Assembly: GCA_020047775.1 (NCBI GenBank)
Contig: JAIFNK010000307.1
Coordinates: forward strand, 1 to 6,153
Length of the DNA: 6,153 nt
DNA from: Akkermansia sp.
GTDB lineage: Bacteria > Verrucomicrobiota > Verrucomicrobiia > Verrucomicrobiales > Akkermansiaceae
Direction of reading: 5' to 3'
The position numbers and the translations under genes are program-made. Positions 5,203 to 6,153 of this stretch are shown in pieces (the first letter of the stretch is position 1; the number at the start of each line of letters is the position of its first letter). The notes beneath the pieces were generated by a model, which searched no databases, had not been told where the DNA came from, and worked only from the letters and a program-made list of their open reading frames with translations.

Positions 5203-6132
5203 GTGACCACCCACACCGCACCGCTCACTCCCGCCCAGGCGGACACCCTACGCCAAGTGCTGGAGCGTCAGGGATTTGATTTCGAAACAAAACCCCACGC
5301 CCTCTTTTCCGCCCGCAAGGGCAAGCTCAACGTCACCGTTTATGAAAAGGGCCCCAAGGTGCTGGTCCAGGGCAAGGACACGGAGGATTTCATCCGCTTC
5401 ACGCTCGAACCGGAAGTCACCGGCGTCGCGAAGTTAGGCTACGAGGAAATTCTCGAACCCGATAAATTCGAACCACACTTCGGCATCGATGAGAGCGGCA
5501 AGGGCGACTATTTCGGCCCGCTCGTCATCGCCGGTGCCTACACGGACGCCGCCATCGCCCGCCGTTTGATAGAAGCCGGCATCATGGACTCCAAGCGCGT
5601 CACCAGCCCGGCCCGCATCCGCCAGCTCGCCGCGGTCATCCGCTCCACGCCCGGCTGCACCACCGCGGTGATCGCGATCGGCCCCGAGCGCTACAACTCG
5701 ATGTTCGCCTCGTTCAAGAACCTCAACCGCCTGCTCGCCTGGGGTCACGCCCGGGCCATCGAGACACTCGCCGCCGCCCGCCCCGACTGCCCGCGCACCC
5801 TGAGTGACCAGTTCGCCCGCCCGGAAATCCTCCAGCGCGCCCTCAAGGAAAAAGGTCTCACCCTCCAACTCGACCAGCGCACCAAGGGCGAATCCGACAC
5901 CGCCGTCGCCGCCGCCTCCATCCTCGCCCGCGAGCGGTTCATCGACTGGATGGACAAAACCTCCGCCGCGTGCGGCATCAAGCTGCCTCTCGGGGCCTCC
6001 GACGCAGTCATCCAAGCCGCCCGGGAGCTGGTCGCGAAAATGGGCCCCGACGCCCTCGCCAAAGTCGCCAAACTCCATTTCAAAACCACCCACGCCGTGC
6101 TGGGAAAACCCCCAACAGCGGACGCCGATTAG
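5203..6132 (+). CDS. rnhC: Ribonuclease HIII
   Basis: RNase HIII cleaves the RNA strand of RNA:DNA hybrids (R-loops, primers) in the cytoplasm. The 309-residue length is normal for the family. Residues about 1-80 form the N-terminal TBP-like substrate-binding domain (ALFSARKGKLNVTVYEKGPKVLVQGKDTEDFIRFTLEP), which separates HIII from the shorter HII. The catalytic domain begins with GIDESGKGDYFGPLVIAGAY (94-113), then MDSKR (128-132), FKNLNRLLAWGHARAIE (171-187), SDQFA (201-205) and TKGESDTAVAAASILARERF (227-246). The four acidic active-site residues expected from the family are present: D96, E97, D202 and D232. The GTG start follows AGGTGA at a 6-base spacing; the first two residues after Met are TT. 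The stop is TAG 6130-6132. The gene stands 44 bases after the glycosidase-family gene and shows no functional link to it. Confidence 0.96.
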   Translation: MTTHTAPLTPAQADTLRQVLERQGFDFETKPHALFSARKGKLNVTVYEKGPKVLVQGKDTEDFIRFTLEPEVTGVAKLGYEEILEPDKFEPHFGIDESGKGDYFGPLVIAGAYTDAAIARRLIEAGIMDSKRVTSPARIRQLAAVIRSTPGCTTAVIAIGPERYNSMFASFKNLNRLLAWGHARAIETLAAARPDCPRTLSDQFARPEILQRALKEKGLTLQLDQRTKGESDTAVAAASILARERFIDWMDKTSAACGIKLPLGASDAVIQAARELVAKMGPDALAKVAKLHFKTTHAVLGKPPTADAD

Positions 6133-6153
6133 ATATTCAGGGCGAACTTGTTC

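Noticed and set aside
4414..5221. Long open frames on the - strand opposite the glycosidase-family gene.
   Set aside because: Two overlapping antisense frames with low-complexity or arbitrary translations and no motifs; the + strand gene is well supported.
5434..6093. 219-codon - strand frame opposite rnhC.
   Set aside because: Gly-rich shadow of the rnhC codon pattern; the + strand has all RNase HIII catalytic residues.

Overview
The window is a compact, GC-rich stretch (about 60% GC by eye) from a bacterial chromosome. All eight recognisable genes are on the + strand. Three lines of inference suggest a Verrucomicrobiota-like organism (Luteolibacter/Haloferula type) or another member of the PVC group. 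First, an RNase HIII sits beside generic housekeeping genes. Second, there is a cluster of exported proteins (YdjY-like, squalene-cyclase-fold, phosphodiester glycosidase) of kinds I associate with that group. Third, a GGAG-headed REP-like palindrome pair lies between two genes. The lineage call rests on recall and cannot be proven from the window.

Layout. Positions 1-1332 hold housekeeping genes: the 3' end of ftsY (SRP receptor GTPase), hisI (histidine biosynthesis), which overlaps the ftsY stop by one base, and rplS (ribosomal protein L19), which follows a 122-base gap and has a textbook Shine-Dalgarno. A strong intrinsic terminator at 1353-1394 closes this block.

Positions 1453-5158 hold an envelope/secretion block. 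It contains a membrane-anchored protein of unknown function, a secreted YdjY-domain protein, a secreted squalene/prenyltransferase-fold repeat protein coupled to it by an ATGA overlap, a REP-like inverted pair, and a secreted YigE/NAGPA-type phosphodiester glycosidase-family protein. Three of these four genes have no convincing Shine-Dalgarno and the fourth has only a weak one.

Positions 5203-6132 hold rnhC (RNase HIII), complete with its N-terminal substrate-binding domain and all four catalytic acidic residues. It starts with GTG behind a good Shine-Dalgarno.

The housekeeping genes act separately in membrane-protein targeting, histidine synthesis, ribosome assembly and RNA:DNA hybrid removal. 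The YdjY/cyclase-fold pair is the only pair whose layout argues for a shared task, probably in the periplasm or cell envelope. No CRISPR array, tRNA, rRNA, transposase or phage gene was seen. The most unusual structure is the REP-like doublet at 4347-4425. Its two arms differ by paired changes that preserve a small hairpin, and its right end lies four bases from a start codon.
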